Shown: positions 26,424-35,263 of the stretch, piece after piece
How positions within the stretch are numbered: position 1 is the stretch's first letter
Layout of the letters: each line of letters starts with the position of its first letter
Origin: Belliella calami
GTDB taxonomy: Bacteria > Bacteroidota > Bacteroidia > Cytophagales > Cyclobacteriaceae
Assembly: GCF_022549695.1 (NCBI RefSeq)
Contig: NZ_JAKZGS010000003.1
Location: 124,001-188,000 of the forward strand
DNA: 64,000 bases
Reading direction: 5' to 3'
Notes under the pieces: generated by a model
What the model was told of the DNA's origin: nothing
The model's database searches: none
Seen by the model: the letters and a program-made list of their open reading frames with translations, nothing else
Translations under genes and position numbers: made by a program

Positions 26424-27464
26424 ATGCAAGCATTCGAGTTATTTAAAAATAAAATCGCCACTCCAGCAAAAATAGTCATAACTACCCATTACAAGCCAGA
26501 TGCAGACGCATTGGGTTCCTCGTTGGGATTAGCTAACTATCTGCTGAAAAAGGGGCATGAAGTTTCAGTGATTACACCATCTGATTATCCATCTTTCCTT
26601 CACTGGATGAAGGGCAATGATGCTGTAATCAACTTTGAGGATAAAAGTGTCCAGCAAGAAGCAATAAAGAAAATTCAGGAAGCTGAAATTATTTTTTGCC
26701 TCGATTTTTCATGTTTGAGCAGGCTTCAGGCCATGCAGGACTATGTCAAAGATTCCAAAGCTTACAAAGTGAATATAGATCACCACCAAGATCCAAAGGA
26801 TTTTTGTGATTTTAGATTTTGGAGTACTGATGCTGCCGCTACTTGTGAATTGCTGTATGAATTGATCGTAAAGGTTGGGGACAAGGATCTTTTGGATTCT
26901 GATATTGCAGAATGTCTTTATTCTGGGATCATGACAGATACAGGAGGATTCAGACATCCCAATACGACAAAAAATGTGCACCTAATTACAGCAGAATTGA
27001 TTGAGCTGGGAGCAGACAATTCAAAAATCTCAAAATTGATTTATGATACCAATAGCGTCAACAGGCTAAAATTCATAGGTTTTGCGATTTCTAGAAGGTT
27101 GGTAATCAATGAAGATCTCAAAATCGCCTATTTTGCCATCAGCAAAAAAGACCTTCGCAAATACTCTTCTCAAACAGGAGACACTGAAGGTTTGGTCAAT
27201 TATGCTTTGTCAATAGGAGGAATCAAAATAGCAGCATTATTCACAGAAAGAGAAGATGGTATCAAGATATCCTTCAGATCTACCGAGGAAGTGGCTGTCA
27301 ATAAATTTGCACAAGAATATTTCAATGGTGGTGGACACAAAAATGCTTCCGGTGGAAAATCGGACTTGACTTTGAGCGAAACAACAGAGAAATTTGAGAA
27401 ATTAATTAAAGAAAACTATAACACATTATTCAAACAACTTGAACTTATCCATGAAAAAAATTAA
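26424..27464 (+). CDS. nrnA: DHH-family phosphoesterase (NrnA-like oligoribonuclease/pAp phosphatase)
   Basis: 346-aa DHH/DHHA1 protein that degrades short oligoribonucleotides and often pAp. Motif I HYKPDADALGSS (H22, D26, D28), the IDHHQDP motif near 118-124 and the DHHA1 substrate loop GGGHKNASGG near 303 are all present. The ATG at 26424 is used because the longer frame adds 24 residues with no domain character. It overlaps the following FKBP gene by 14 bp. Confidence 0.88.
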   Translation: MQAFELFKNKIATPAKIVITTHYKPDADALGSSLGLANYLLKKGHEVSVITPSDYPSFLHWMKGNDAVINFEDKSVQQEAIKKIQEAEIIFCLDFSCLSRLQAMQDYVKDSKAYKVNIDHHQDPKDFCDFRFWSTDAAATCELLYELIVKVGDKDLLDSDIAECLYSGIMTDTGGFRHPNTTKNVHLITAELIELGADNSKISKLIYDTNSVNRLKFIGFAISRRLVINEDLKIAYFAISKKDLRKYSSQTGDTEGLVNYALSIGGIKIAALFTEREDGIKISFRSTEEVAVNKFAQEYFNGGGHKNASGGKSDLTLSETTEKFEKLIKENYNTLFKQLELIHEKN

Positions 27465-28389
27465 GAGTCTTTTATTATCAACCGTCGTTTTTGCAGCTGC
27501 AATAGGTATGGTTTCTTGTACCAAAACAAAGAAAACGACAACTGATGGCATCGAATATACTTACATCAAAGAAGGTAAAGATAGCCCAAAAAATGGTGAG
27601 TTTGTTCTTTATAATCTTATTGTGACAACAGAGAATGATTCTACATTCATTTCTACATATGACCAAAATGCCCCACAATATTTTATGTATAATGATTCGT
27701 TAGAATCTAGTGTGGGAATTGAAGAAATCCTACTTGGACTTAAGAAAGGTGATAGTATTGTGTTCCAAGCGCCTTCTGTAAAGATTTTCGGTGAGTTTAA
27801 CACACCTCCTTTTATCAAAGACAGTTCTGATGTGAAAGTTAGGATTGGTGTGATTGATGTGTTGGATGAAGATGGAACCAAAGCTTATTTTACAGCGCTT
27901 CAAGATGCACAAGTGAAAAAGCAAGCAGAACTATCTGTAAAACAGCTTGAAGAAGATGTGAAAATTATAGAAGAATATATTTCTAAAAATAATTTGAATG
28001 CAAGCAGGACAGAATCAGGTCTATTTTACGTCATAGAAGAAGAAGGAAGTGGTGATCAGATTGAGACTGGTCAAGTAGCTTCTGTTAATTATTCAGGATA
28101 CCTGATCGACGGGACGGTTTTTGACACGAGTGTGAAAGAGAAAGCGCAAGAAGCTGGTGTTTACAACGAACAAAGAGACCAATTTGACGGATATGCACCT
28201 CTTGATGTAGAAGTGGGGATGGGAAGAGTGATTCCAGGATGGGATGAAGGTTTAGGATTGTTGAAAAAAGGTTCTAAAGCTAAATTGATTATCCCTTCTA
28301 CTTTGGCATATGGTGAAAGAGGTTCAGGAGCGGTTATCAAACCAAACTCTGTTTTGGTATTTGATGTAGAAGTTACTGACGTCAAATAA
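27451..28389 (+). CDS. FKBP-type peptidyl-prolyl isomerase lipoprotein (two-domain, GldI-like locus)
   Basis: 312-aa lipoprotein with signal peptide and lipobox ...IGMVSC. The C-terminal third (about residues 210-312) is a clear FKBP domain: 'VNYSGYLIDGTVFDTS' and 'IPSTLAYGERGSG'. The N-terminal part (about 40-135) looks like a decayed FKBP fold. It overlaps nrnA by 14 bp. In Flavobacterium johnsoniae a lipoprotein FKBP named GldI is needed for gliding; the ndk-nrnA-FKBP arrangement here suggests that locus, but orthology is unproven. It probably folds periplasmic or outer-membrane proteins. Confidence 0.87.
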   Translation: MKKIKSLLLSTVVFAAAIGMVSCTKTKKTTTDGIEYTYIKEGKDSPKNGEFVLYNLIVTTENDSTFISTYDQNAPQYFMYNDSLESSVGIEEILLGLKKGDSIVFQAPSVKIFGEFNTPPFIKDSSDVKVRIGVIDVLDEDGTKAYFTALQDAQVKKQAELSVKQLEEDVKIIEEYISKNNLNASRTESGLFYVIEEEGSGDQIETGQVASVNYSGYLIDGTVFDTSVKEKAQEAGVYNEQRDQFDGYAPLDVEVGMGRVIPGWDEGLGLLKKGSKAKLIIPSTLAYGERGSGAVIKPNSVLVFDVEVTDVK

Positions 28390-28410
28390 TTATAGAATTG
28401 GAAATTAATC

Positions 28411-28457
28411 CGGATAAAACAATCATTACTTCTATAGCGAAATGATTGTTTTATCCG
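28411..28457. other. Long perfect intercistronic hairpin
   Basis: CGGATAAAACAATCATT (28411-28427) pairs perfectly over 17 bp with 28441-28457 around a 13-base loop. It follows the first FKBP gene by 21 bp. The arm end is U-rich but no clean U tail follows, so it could be a terminator, a stability element or an attenuator. Confidence 0.65.
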
Positions 28458-28488
28458 TTCTAGATTCTACCCGATCAGTGTTCGGAGC

Positions 28489-28496
28489 TAATTTTG
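28489..28496 (+). promoter_or_regulatory. Candidate -7 box for second FKBP gene
   Basis: TAATTTTG, exact TAnnTTTG, 24 bp before the ATG at 28521. It lies downstream of the long hairpin, suggesting separate transcription of the second and third FKBP genes. Confidence 0.45.
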
Positions 28497-28520
28497 ACAT
28501 TTCAAATCAATAATAAACAA

Positions 28521-29066
28521 ATGAAAAAAGTAAGCTTAATTGTGTTTTCGGCATTTATCCTTTTGTCGGCATGTATTTCCGAACAAGAAAATTTTAGTGT
28601 TAGACTAGAGCAAGATAAAGAGGCCATATTAAAGTACATAGCAGAGAATCCACTGCCTGGTGGAAAGACCTTCAAAGATGAACCCAATGGATTTTATATC
28701 TTTTGGGAAGAAGCAATGAATACTACTGACTCTCTTAGAATAGGCGATACTTTGTATATCGATTATACAGGAAAGCTGCTTGATAATACTGTCTTTGACA
28801 CATCTATCGATAGCATTGCGCAAGCCAATAACATAAAAGTGCAACAAAGGGAATACAAACCATTGCAATTTATTGTAGGGAGAGATAGACTCATTGAAGG
28901 TTTTATGTTTGCTCTTTCTAAAATGCAAGAAGGTGATAAGGCTACTACTATATTCCCTTCACTTTACGGTTATGGGCCTTCAGCGAGTGGAAGGATTCCA
29001 GCGAATTCTCCTTTGATTTTTGATATACATCTTAAGGAAGTCAGGAGGAATACCTTAAATGATTAA
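28521..29066 (+). CDS. FKBP-type peptidyl-prolyl isomerase lipoprotein
   Basis: 181-aa lipoprotein: hydrophobic leader then LLSACISEQ (lipobox). One FKBP domain fills about residues 70-178: 'LYIDYTGKLLDNTVFDTS' and 'FPSLYGYGPSASGRIPANSP', followed by the closing strand LIFDIHLKEV. The insertion after DTS ('IDSIAQANNIKVQQREYKPL') is shared with both neighbours, pointing to tandem duplication. The ATG at 28521 matches the leader. Confidence 0.87.
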   Translation: MKKVSLIVFSAFILLSACISEQENFSVRLEQDKEAILKYIAENPLPGGKTFKDEPNGFYIFWEEAMNTTDSLRIGDTLYIDYTGKLLDNTVFDTSIDSIAQANNIKVQQREYKPLQFIVGRDRLIEGFMFALSKMQEGDKATTIFPSLYGYGPSASGRIPANSPLIFDIHLKEVRRNTLND

Positions 29067-29091
29067 CTTAAATTTAAAAATAAACTTCTAA

Positions 29092-29643
29092 ATGAAGCAT
29101 TTAAAATACTTACTTATCCTTTTTACTGTTGGTGCAATTATAAGTTGTGATCAACAATTGCCTGGAGGAGATCGATATGATGCCGCGGGGAATTTTGCGA
29201 TCGACAGCGTAAAAATTGCTGAATACCTTAGGGATAATCCAATCGAAGGTGAGAGAATAGATGATCCTTCTGGCGTAGTTATATTCATTCAGGAAGAAGG
29301 GGCTGGAAGTCGACCGACTGACGGAACTGTTGTTTATACAGACTTCGTCGGAAGCTTACTTGACGGATCTGTGTTTGATACGACTATTGAAGCTGTAGCT
29401 AGGGAAAATGATATCTATCAAGAAAACAGAAATTACAATGTTTTTATATTCACAGTCCCACAAATAGGAAGTACAGGTGGAACTATTCAGGGTTTTGGTT
29501 TTGGTTTTAGAAGGCTAAGGCCACAATCAAAAGCTGTTCTGATAATTCCATCACCTTTAGGTTATAGAAATTCTGATGATATTGAAAACATTCCACCAAA
29601 CTCTGTACTAAGATTTGATGTGGATTTCAAAGGGATAGATTAA
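29092..29643 (+). CDS. FKBP-type peptidyl-prolyl isomerase-like lipoprotein, diverged
   Basis: 183-aa lipoprotein (leader, then GAIISCDQQ). The FKBP domain is recognisable by 'VVYTDFVGSLLDGSVFDTT' and 'PSPLGYRNSDDIENIPPNS', ending LRFDVDFKGID. The active-site aromatic positions look changed relative to its neighbours (DFVG in place of NYSG/DYTG, LGYRN in place of LAYGE). It may therefore be chaperone-like rather than an efficient isomerase. It lies 25 bp after the second FKBP gene and is followed by a terminator. Confidence 0.82.
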   Translation: MKHLKYLLILFTVGAIISCDQQLPGGDRYDAAGNFAIDSVKIAEYLRDNPIEGERIDDPSGVVIFIQEEGAGSRPTDGTVVYTDFVGSLLDGSVFDTTIEAVARENDIYQENRNYNVFIFTVPQIGSTGGTIQGFGFGFRRLRPQSKAVLIIPSPLGYRNSDDIENIPPNSVLRFDVDFKGID

Positions 29644-29955
29644 ATGCAAGAATAAAAAAAGGCAGCTCAGAGAGTTGCCTTTTTTGTTATAGTACAATTT
29701 TTTTACCCTGAAGCATTACCTTTTTCTAAAATCCTTATGATTTTTTTATAACTTGAGAAGTGCAGATCAATGAATTCAGATCTTTAGTTTAAACCCATAT
29801 AATAACGTAAATCAAGTCTGATATGAGAAAGAAACTTTTAAATCGAATCCAAGACCTAATTTTGATTCAATCCAAAAGGCCATGTAGCCTATTCAGGTGT
29901 TGATCGAAACTGATTTTTAAATATAATTAAGAGATAACCTCATTGTTTTAAGTTT
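29644..29955. other. 312-bp intergenic gap
   Basis: Holds the terminator at 29660-29686 and then AT-rich sequence with no palindrome, RNA motif or open frame that I can support. The promoter of the downstream saccharopine-dehydrogenase-like gene is presumably here but no clean box is visible. Confidence 0.5.
29660..29686 (+). terminator. Terminator after FKBP cluster
   Basis: AGGCAGCTC-AGA-GAGTTGCCT hairpin (one G-U pair) followed by TTTTT. Confidence 0.85.
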
Positions 29956-31173
29956 ATGAAAATAGGATTGATAAAGGAAGGGAAAAGTCCAGCTGACAGA
30001 CGGGTAGCATTCACCCCAGAACAAATTTTGGAACTCGTTAGAAGGCATCAACATATTGAAGTTTTTGTTGAAAAAAGTGATGTGCGATGCTATTCTGATG
30101 ACGAATATGAAGCCAGAGGAATAAAGGTCTTGGATGATCTTAGCCAATGTGACTTTCTTTTTGGTATCAAAGAAGTTCCGATAGCGCTATTGATTCCCAA
30201 CAAAACTTATGCATTTTTTTCACATACTATAAAAAAGCAACCATACAACAGAGGGTTGCTCCAAGCGATAATTGAGAAAAATATTAAGCTAATAGATTAT
30301 GAAGCGCTAAAAAACGAAAATGGTCAAAGGGTTACTGCATTTGGGAGATGGGCTGGAATTGTTGGAGCTTACAATGGATTGTGGACTTATGGGCAGAAGA
30401 CAGGTCTTTATCATTTAAGAAGGGCTTATGATTGCTTTGATCTAATGGAGCTCAAAGATGAGCTCAAAAAAGTCCAACTGCCACCGATCAAAATTGTAGT
30501 TACAGGATCTGGAAGAGTTGGTAGAGGGGTTTTGGAAGTGCTGGATACTGTTGGGATAAAGCAGATTGATCCGCATGATTTTCTGTTTAATTATTATGAA
30601 GAACCCGTGTTTACATTACTGGGTTCTTCAGATTACAATCGTAGAAAAACTGACGGAGGATATGATAGGGATGAATTCTATTCAAATCCCCAAAAATATG
30701 AGAGCCATTTTCTCAAGTTCACAGAAGTAAGTGACATCTTTGTTTCTGCTGCATATTGGGATAATAGAGCACCTAGACTTTTTAGGATGCAGGATATCAA
30801 ATCTGAAGATTTCAATATTTCTGTAATAGCAGATATTACATGCGACATCGATGGATCTCTTCCTACCACAATACGAGCTAGCAAAGTCCATGACCCTGTT
30901 TTTGACATTGATAGGGATACATTCGAAGAACTAGTACCTTTCGGAAAGCAAAACAGTATCTCTATAATGGCTATAGATAATTTGCCAACTGAATTGCCAA
31001 GAGATGCATCAAAAGATTTTGGGGAGCAATTGATGAAGTATTTGGTTCCAGAAATCCTTGAGCCAAGCTCAGAGATGGTCGACCGAGCTACAATTGCAAA
31101 AGATGGGGATTTGACTCTTGAATTTATATATTTGAGAGATTATTTGGATGGAATAAATGAATCGGATAAATGA
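29956..31173 (+). CDS. Saccharopine dehydrogenase / LOR-like NAD(P)-dependent oxidoreductase
   Basis: 405 aa. The N-terminal AlaDh/PNT-like domain opens with 'IGLIKEGKSPADRRVAFTPE', typical of lysine-forming saccharopine dehydrogenase and alanine dehydrogenase. A Rossmann motif VVTGSGRVGRGVLEVL is near residue 180. 'SVIADITCDIDGSLPTTIRA' and 'MAIDNLPTELPRDAS' near 290-345 match LYS1-like proteins. Whether it works in lysine metabolism is uncertain. It overlaps deoC by 4 bp (ATGA), so the two are translationally coupled although no pathway link is obvious. Confidence 0.8.
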   Translation: MKIGLIKEGKSPADRRVAFTPEQILELVRRHQHIEVFVEKSDVRCYSDDEYEARGIKVLDDLSQCDFLFGIKEVPIALLIPNKTYAFFSHTIKKQPYNRGLLQAIIEKNIKLIDYEALKNENGQRVTAFGRWAGIVGAYNGLWTYGQKTGLYHLRRAYDCFDLMELKDELKKVQLPPIKIVVTGSGRVGRGVLEVLDTVGIKQIDPHDFLFNYYEEPVFTLLGSSDYNRRKTDGGYDRDEFYSNPQKYESHFLKFTEVSDIFVSAAYWDNRAPRLFRMQDIKSEDFNISVIADITCDIDGSLPTTIRASKVHDPVFDIDRDTFEELVPFGKQNSISIMAIDNLPTELPRDASKDFGEQLMKYLVPEILEPSSEMVDRATIAKDGDLTLEFIYLRDYLDGINESDK

Positions 31174-31826
31174 AAAACTTAGCGAGGTATATTGAGCAGA
31201 CAGTACTCAAACCACTTACTTTGGACTCAGATATTGAGAAGTTGGTAAATGAAGCAAAAGAATTTGGATTTGTAGGAATCTGTGTGCCTCCTTTTTGGGT
31301 AAAGAAAGCCAAAAGGGAAATTGGTAATGCAGATATTCAGTTGGTAACTGTAGTTGGTTTTCCTCTTGGGTATAATATGTCCGAGACAAAGGTTTTTGAA
31401 ACGGAACAAGCCATCAAAGATGGAGCTGACGAGATCGATGTAGTCTGGTCCTTGACAGCATTCAAAGCAGGCTTGAACTGGCCAAAGATAGAGTTGGCCA
31501 AACTTGCCACTCTATGCCATCAACATGAGCGGATTCTGAAGGTAATCATTGAGACAGCATATCTTTCCGATGAAGAAATTGTGAAGGCCTGTGAGATTTG
31601 TAGAGATGCAGGTGTAGATTATGTAAAGACATCTACAGGATTTGCCCCAGAAGGAGCAAAGGTGGAAGATATTAGGCTAATGAGAGCAAATCTTCCCAGC
31701 AATGTGGGTATCAAAGCAAGCGGAGGAATCAAAACACTGGCGCAAGCAAAGGCACTGATCGAAGCCGGTGCAGATAGGATAGGAACTAGCTCGGGTGTCC
31801 AGATTTTGGAAGAAAATTCTGAGTAA
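31170..31826 (+). CDS. deoC: Deoxyribose-phosphate aldolase
   Basis: Cleaves 2-deoxyribose-5-phosphate to glyceraldehyde-3-phosphate and acetaldehyde. The Schiff-base lysine K153 is in DYVKTSTGFAPEGA, and the proton-relay Lys is in GIKASGGIKT near 180. 'DEIDVVWSLTAFK' near 87 replaces the more usual 'EIDMVINIG'. Length 218 aa is normal. It overlaps the upstream dehydrogenase by 4 bp. Confidence 0.94.
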   Translation: MKNLARYIEQTVLKPLTLDSDIEKLVNEAKEFGFVGICVPPFWVKKAKREIGNADIQLVTVVGFPLGYNMSETKVFETEQAIKDGADEIDVVWSLTAFKAGLNWPKIELAKLATLCHQHERILKVIIETAYLSDEEIVKACEICRDAGVDYVKTSTGFAPEGAKVEDIRLMRANLPSNVGIKASGGIKTLAQAKALIEAGADRIGTSSGVQILEENSE

Positions 31827-31828
31827 GG

Positions 31829-33001
31829 TTATTTATCTACAGAGAACTCCGTCTTTGTTTTGACTTGGTAATGTGACTGCCTTACATCTTCATTCTTGTT
31901 GAAATAGATCAAAAGAAACGGGATGATGAAAAATGTGAGTAAAATGTATGCAAACCCAATAAATCTGGTTCTTACAGATTCTCGGCCGAGAAAAGTAGCG
32001 ATTTTTACAGGGATGTTCCTTATAGAAGGAAAAGGTAAGATAATAAGTGCCCCGAGAACATTGAACAAAATGTGTACAATCGCTATGCTTATGGCTGCTT
32101 CGGTTTTATAAATTGCCGCTATCACGGCTGTAATGGTTGTGCCTATATTTGCACCGACGATAAATGGAAATACTTTGATCAATGAGACCTTTCTATTGGC
32201 TACAGCAGGTACTATCAATGAAGTGGTCACGGTGCTTGACTGAACAGCTGCTGTGAAGAAAATTCCATATACAAAGGCAATTCCCGGATTTTTGAATATG
32301 TGTTTGCTTACTTTTTTGAAGTTTCCTGATACAAAAGATTTGAATACAGTCTCAGAAAGCAGTTTGATAGCCCCAAATACTAGTAGCACACTCAGAATCA
32401 TACCGATAACTGGAGCATTGATTTTGGATACGAGCCATAATGTGGCAGGTCGCGTAAAAATCACATTGTATTGATAATTTGTCCCTGAATTATTGTCTGA
32501 TTCAAAGAAAGTGTGAGTTAGAAATAAGGCTGAGTTACTCAAAAACCCAAAGTACATTTCAAGTGGAAATAAGATAACTACTGTTATGATATTGAAAATA
32601 TCATGAATCACACCTGCAGACAGCGCTTTTTTGAATTCTCCTTTTTTCATAATGAAAGAAAAAGAAACCAAGGTACTTGTGATGGTAGTGCCAATATTTG
32701 CACCCATAACCAAAGGTACTGCCTGCATTAAACTCAAGTTTCCCGATGCCACTACAGCTACAATCATTGCGGTGACTGTAGAACTACTTTGGATCAATGC
32801 AGTCATCAGCAAACCAATAAAAAGTCCCACAAATGGATTGTTTGTAGCTTGCAGAATGTCTCTTGCTATCTCGCTGTTTAGCTGGAGCATAGAGACAGTA
32901 AGCATGTCTATAGAAAACATAAAAACCAACAACGCAAATATCATCTGCAGTATGAAGATTGCTTTATTGGGTTTGTTTGCACCTTGAGTTATCCCTGTCA
33001 T
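31829..33001 (-). CDS. Na/Pi cotransporter family protein
   Basis: 390-aa membrane protein with about eight or nine helices. The inverted-repeat signature of NaPi-II transporters is seen twice: ALIQSSSTVTAMIVA near residue 68 and AAVQSSTVTTSLIVP near 253, each followed by GANIGTTITS/A. Sodium-coupled phosphate uptake is the family role. There is no C-terminal PhoU domain. It diverges from a PiT-like transporter gene. Confidence 0.9.
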   Translation of the reverse strand: MTGITQGANKPNKAIFILQMIFALLVFMFSIDMLTVSMLQLNSEIARDILQATNNPFVGLFIGLLMTALIQSSSTVTAMIVAVVASGNLSLMQAVPLVMGANIGTTITSTLVSFSFIMKKGEFKKALSAGVIHDIFNIITVVILFPLEMYFGFLSNSALFLTHTFFESDNNSGTNYQYNVIFTRPATLWLVSKINAPVIGMILSVLLVFGAIKLLSETVFKSFVSGNFKKVSKHIFKNPGIAFVYGIFFTAAVQSSTVTTSLIVPAVANRKVSLIKVFPFIVGANIGTTITAVIAAIYKTEAAISIAIVHILFNVLGALIILPFPSIRNIPVKIATFLGRESVRTRFIGFAYILLTFFIIPFLLIYFNKNEDVRQSHYQVKTKTEFSVDK

Positions 33002-33327
33002 CTATAGAAAAACCAGCCTAACGATTTAATAGTCAAAATTATCTCACAAAGTAAAAGCAGAACATCCATATTTAAGTGGAAAGCATATGAAGATATTGTT
33101 AATATTAATAATGAAGAAGTCCGGATAAAAATTTACAAAATGAAATTTTATTCTTTATTTTGAGCTATGTAATTCTTAATATTTGGTTTGGTCTAGAAAA
33201 ATCGATCCCAAATGCGCAAAGTCCTAGTGTTAATAAAAGGTATCATTGACTTAACAATAAATTAACATTCAAGCCAAATAATCTTCTTTAACTTTGCACT
33301 CAAACTCAAACACGCCAATTTAAAATT
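33002..33327. promoter_or_regulatory. Divergent promoter region between two phosphate transporters
   Basis: 326 bp without genes. On the minus strand TAATTTTG (33034-33041) lies 32 bp before the Na/Pi start. On the plus strand TAACTTTG (33289-33296) lies 31 bp before the PiT-like start. Both match TAnnTTTG exactly. No obvious Pho-box direct repeat was found. Confidence 0.5.
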
Positions 33328-34458
33328 ATGGCCAAACTTAAAGATCAAAACATCAATCAGGATGCGCTCTCAAAAGCCTCCTATTCACTTTTTGATTTCA
33401 CTAGAAAAGAAAAACCTTTTTTAATAGTAATTCTGATTCTGGTTTCGATAGCAGGAATTATTACTCCATATACCTATGCAGCCATGTGGTTTGGTTTTGC
33501 TCTGGCAGCTTATTCAGCTATCGCCAATGACAGTATCCAGACCATAGGAACATTTATCGCTTCTAACCAAAGTAGAAAATGGTACTGGCTTTGGCTTTTT
33601 ATGGGGCTGATTTTCGTTGGTACAGTCACTTACAGTTGGCTGACTTTCAATGGAGATGTGAGTTATGAAAGACTTCAAGTGCCTGGCTTGGAACAAGCAC
33701 CTACAAATTTTGTCTTTTTGCAGATTGCAGCACCGATAGTTTTGTTGGTAATGACACGATTGAGAATGCCGGTTTCTACCACATTTTTGTTGCTGAATGT
33801 TTTTACTTACAAAGCAGGAACGATCGTCAGTGTCATGCAAAAGAGTTTTCTCGGATATCTTTTGGCATTTTTCATTGCTATAATCGTATGGTTTACACTT
33901 GAAAAATTCGTCAAAACCTATTTGAAAGGTCAAGCAAAGCCTTATTGGTACGTGTTGCAGTGGATTACTTCAGGTACACTTTGGGCAGTGTGGATCATGC
34001 AAGATGCAGCTAATATAGCTGTGTTTCTTCCACGTCAATTAAATGTTTGGGAATTTGTAGCCTACACAGGATTTGTATTTATAGGTTTAGGATTTTTATT
34101 CTACCTCAAAGGAGACAGAATCCAAGGTATAGTAAATGAAAAAACCAAAGTAACCGATGTAAGGGCAGCTACGATAGTGGACTTTGTCTATGCCATAATC
34201 CTCTTCTATTTCAAAATAGTGAGTAATGTACCAATGAGTACTACTTGGGTATTTATAGGGTTGCTTGGAGGTAGAGAATTGTCAATTGCATTGGCAAAAT
34301 CAAGGAAGTTGAAGAAAAGAAAAGCGAGATTGGTAAGAGCTTATAGACTTGCAAGAAAAGATGTGGTCAGGGCGATGATTGGTTTGATCGTATCATTGAT
34401 CCTAGCTTTAATCATCAATGAAGGAGTAAGAAAAGAGATGATTGATTTGATATTCTAA
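33328..34458 (+). CDS. PiT-like inorganic phosphate transporter family protein
   Basis: 376 aa, about nine or ten helices. Although diverged, it shows both repeats of the PiT (PHO4) family: 'IANDSIQTIGT' near residue 67 and 'MQDAANIAV' near 224 match the GANDxxN signatures, and MPVSTTF (about 149) and NVPMSTTWVFIG (about 306) match the PxSTT motifs. PiT proteins import phosphate (or metal-phosphate) with H+ or Na+. A basic C-terminal loop KSRKLKKRKARLVRAYR is distinctive. Substrate is inferred. Confidence 0.75.
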   Translation: MAKLKDQNINQDALSKASYSLFDFTRKEKPFLIVILILVSIAGIITPYTYAAMWFGFALAAYSAIANDSIQTIGTFIASNQSRKWYWLWLFMGLIFVGTVTYSWLTFNGDVSYERLQVPGLEQAPTNFVFLQIAAPIVLLVMTRLRMPVSTTFLLLNVFTYKAGTIVSVMQKSFLGYLLAFFIAIIVWFTLEKFVKTYLKGQAKPYWYVLQWITSGTLWAVWIMQDAANIAVFLPRQLNVWEFVAYTGFVFIGLGFLFYLKGDRIQGIVNEKTKVTDVRAATIVDFVYAIILFYFKIVSNVPMSTTWVFIGLLGGRELSIALAKSRKLKKRKARLVRAYRLARKDVVRAMIGLIVSLILALIINEGVRKEMIDLIF

Positions 34459-34507
34459 TATATTCGGTCAAAAATTAACTCGAAAGAAACGAGATAAAGA
34501 AATAGGA

Positions 34508-34547
34508 GACCTCAAAAGTTTTGGAAACTTTTGAGGTCTTTTTTTCG
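34508..34547 (+). terminator. Terminator after PiT-like gene
   Basis: GACCTCAAAAGTTT and AAACTTTTGAGGTC form a perfect 14-bp stem with a 3-base loop followed by seven T's. Confidence 0.92.
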
Positions 34548-34714
34548 CTTACCATATTCAAAATAGAGCTAGATTTTGGTATGGTCATAATCCTGACCAA
34601 TCCTCAAACCCTTTCCACATTTCCCTAAATCAACCATTCAACTGATAACCATTTCCAATTAACTACATGATTTTTTTAACTTGCAGGTATATTTACGTTA
34701 AACAACAAAAATAC

Positions 34715-35158
34715 ATGGAGCTTTTGACTGATGAGTTTTTTATGAATGAAGCTATGAAAATGGCTAAAATGGCCTTTGAAGATGATGAAATCCCCGTTGG
34801 TGCTGTAGTCGTGTGTAGAAACAGAATTATAGCAAAAGCTTATAACCAAACAGAAAAACTTACAGATGCGACAGCCCATGCTGAAATGCTGGCGATTACT
34901 TCAGCCGCAAATGCCTTGGGATCAAAGTATCTTAATGAATGCAAATTGTATGTGACTTTGGAGCCTTGTGTCATGTGTGCAGGAGCGAGCTACTGGTCAC
35001 AACTTGGAGAGATCCATTATGCGGCTTCTGACCCAAGCAGAGGTTTCTCAAGAGTGGCAGAGCGCTTGATTCATCCAAAAACCAAAGTAAAATCAGGATT
35101 GATGTCAGATGAATCCAAGCAATTGTTGGATGAATTTTTCAAAAAATTAAGAAAGTGA
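34715..35158 (+). CDS. tadA: tRNA adenosine(34) deaminase-type nucleoside deaminase
   Basis: 147-aa zinc deaminase: HAE motif at residues 55-57 and PCVMC (C85, C88) at 84-88, with N44 in AYNQTE. TadA converts A34 to inosine in tRNA-Arg(ACG). The 'ASDPSRGFSRV' segment near 107 fits the family. The ATG at 34715 is chosen; the upstream frame adds 16 residues that resemble nothing. Confidence 0.9.
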   Translation: MELLTDEFFMNEAMKMAKMAFEDDEIPVGAVVVCRNRIIAKAYNQTEKLTDATAHAEMLAITSAANALGSKYLNECKLYVTLEPCVMCAGASYWSQLGEIHYAASDPSRGFSRVAERLIHPKTKVKSGLMSDESKQLLDEFFKKLRK

Positions 35159-35263
35159 GATGTTTTAGCGAAAAAGAGAACCATTTTAGTAGAGACTTGG
35201 TTTGTTAACTGAATCACGCAAAGAAAATTTAATTTTATTTCTAACTATAAAACTTTAAAAAAA

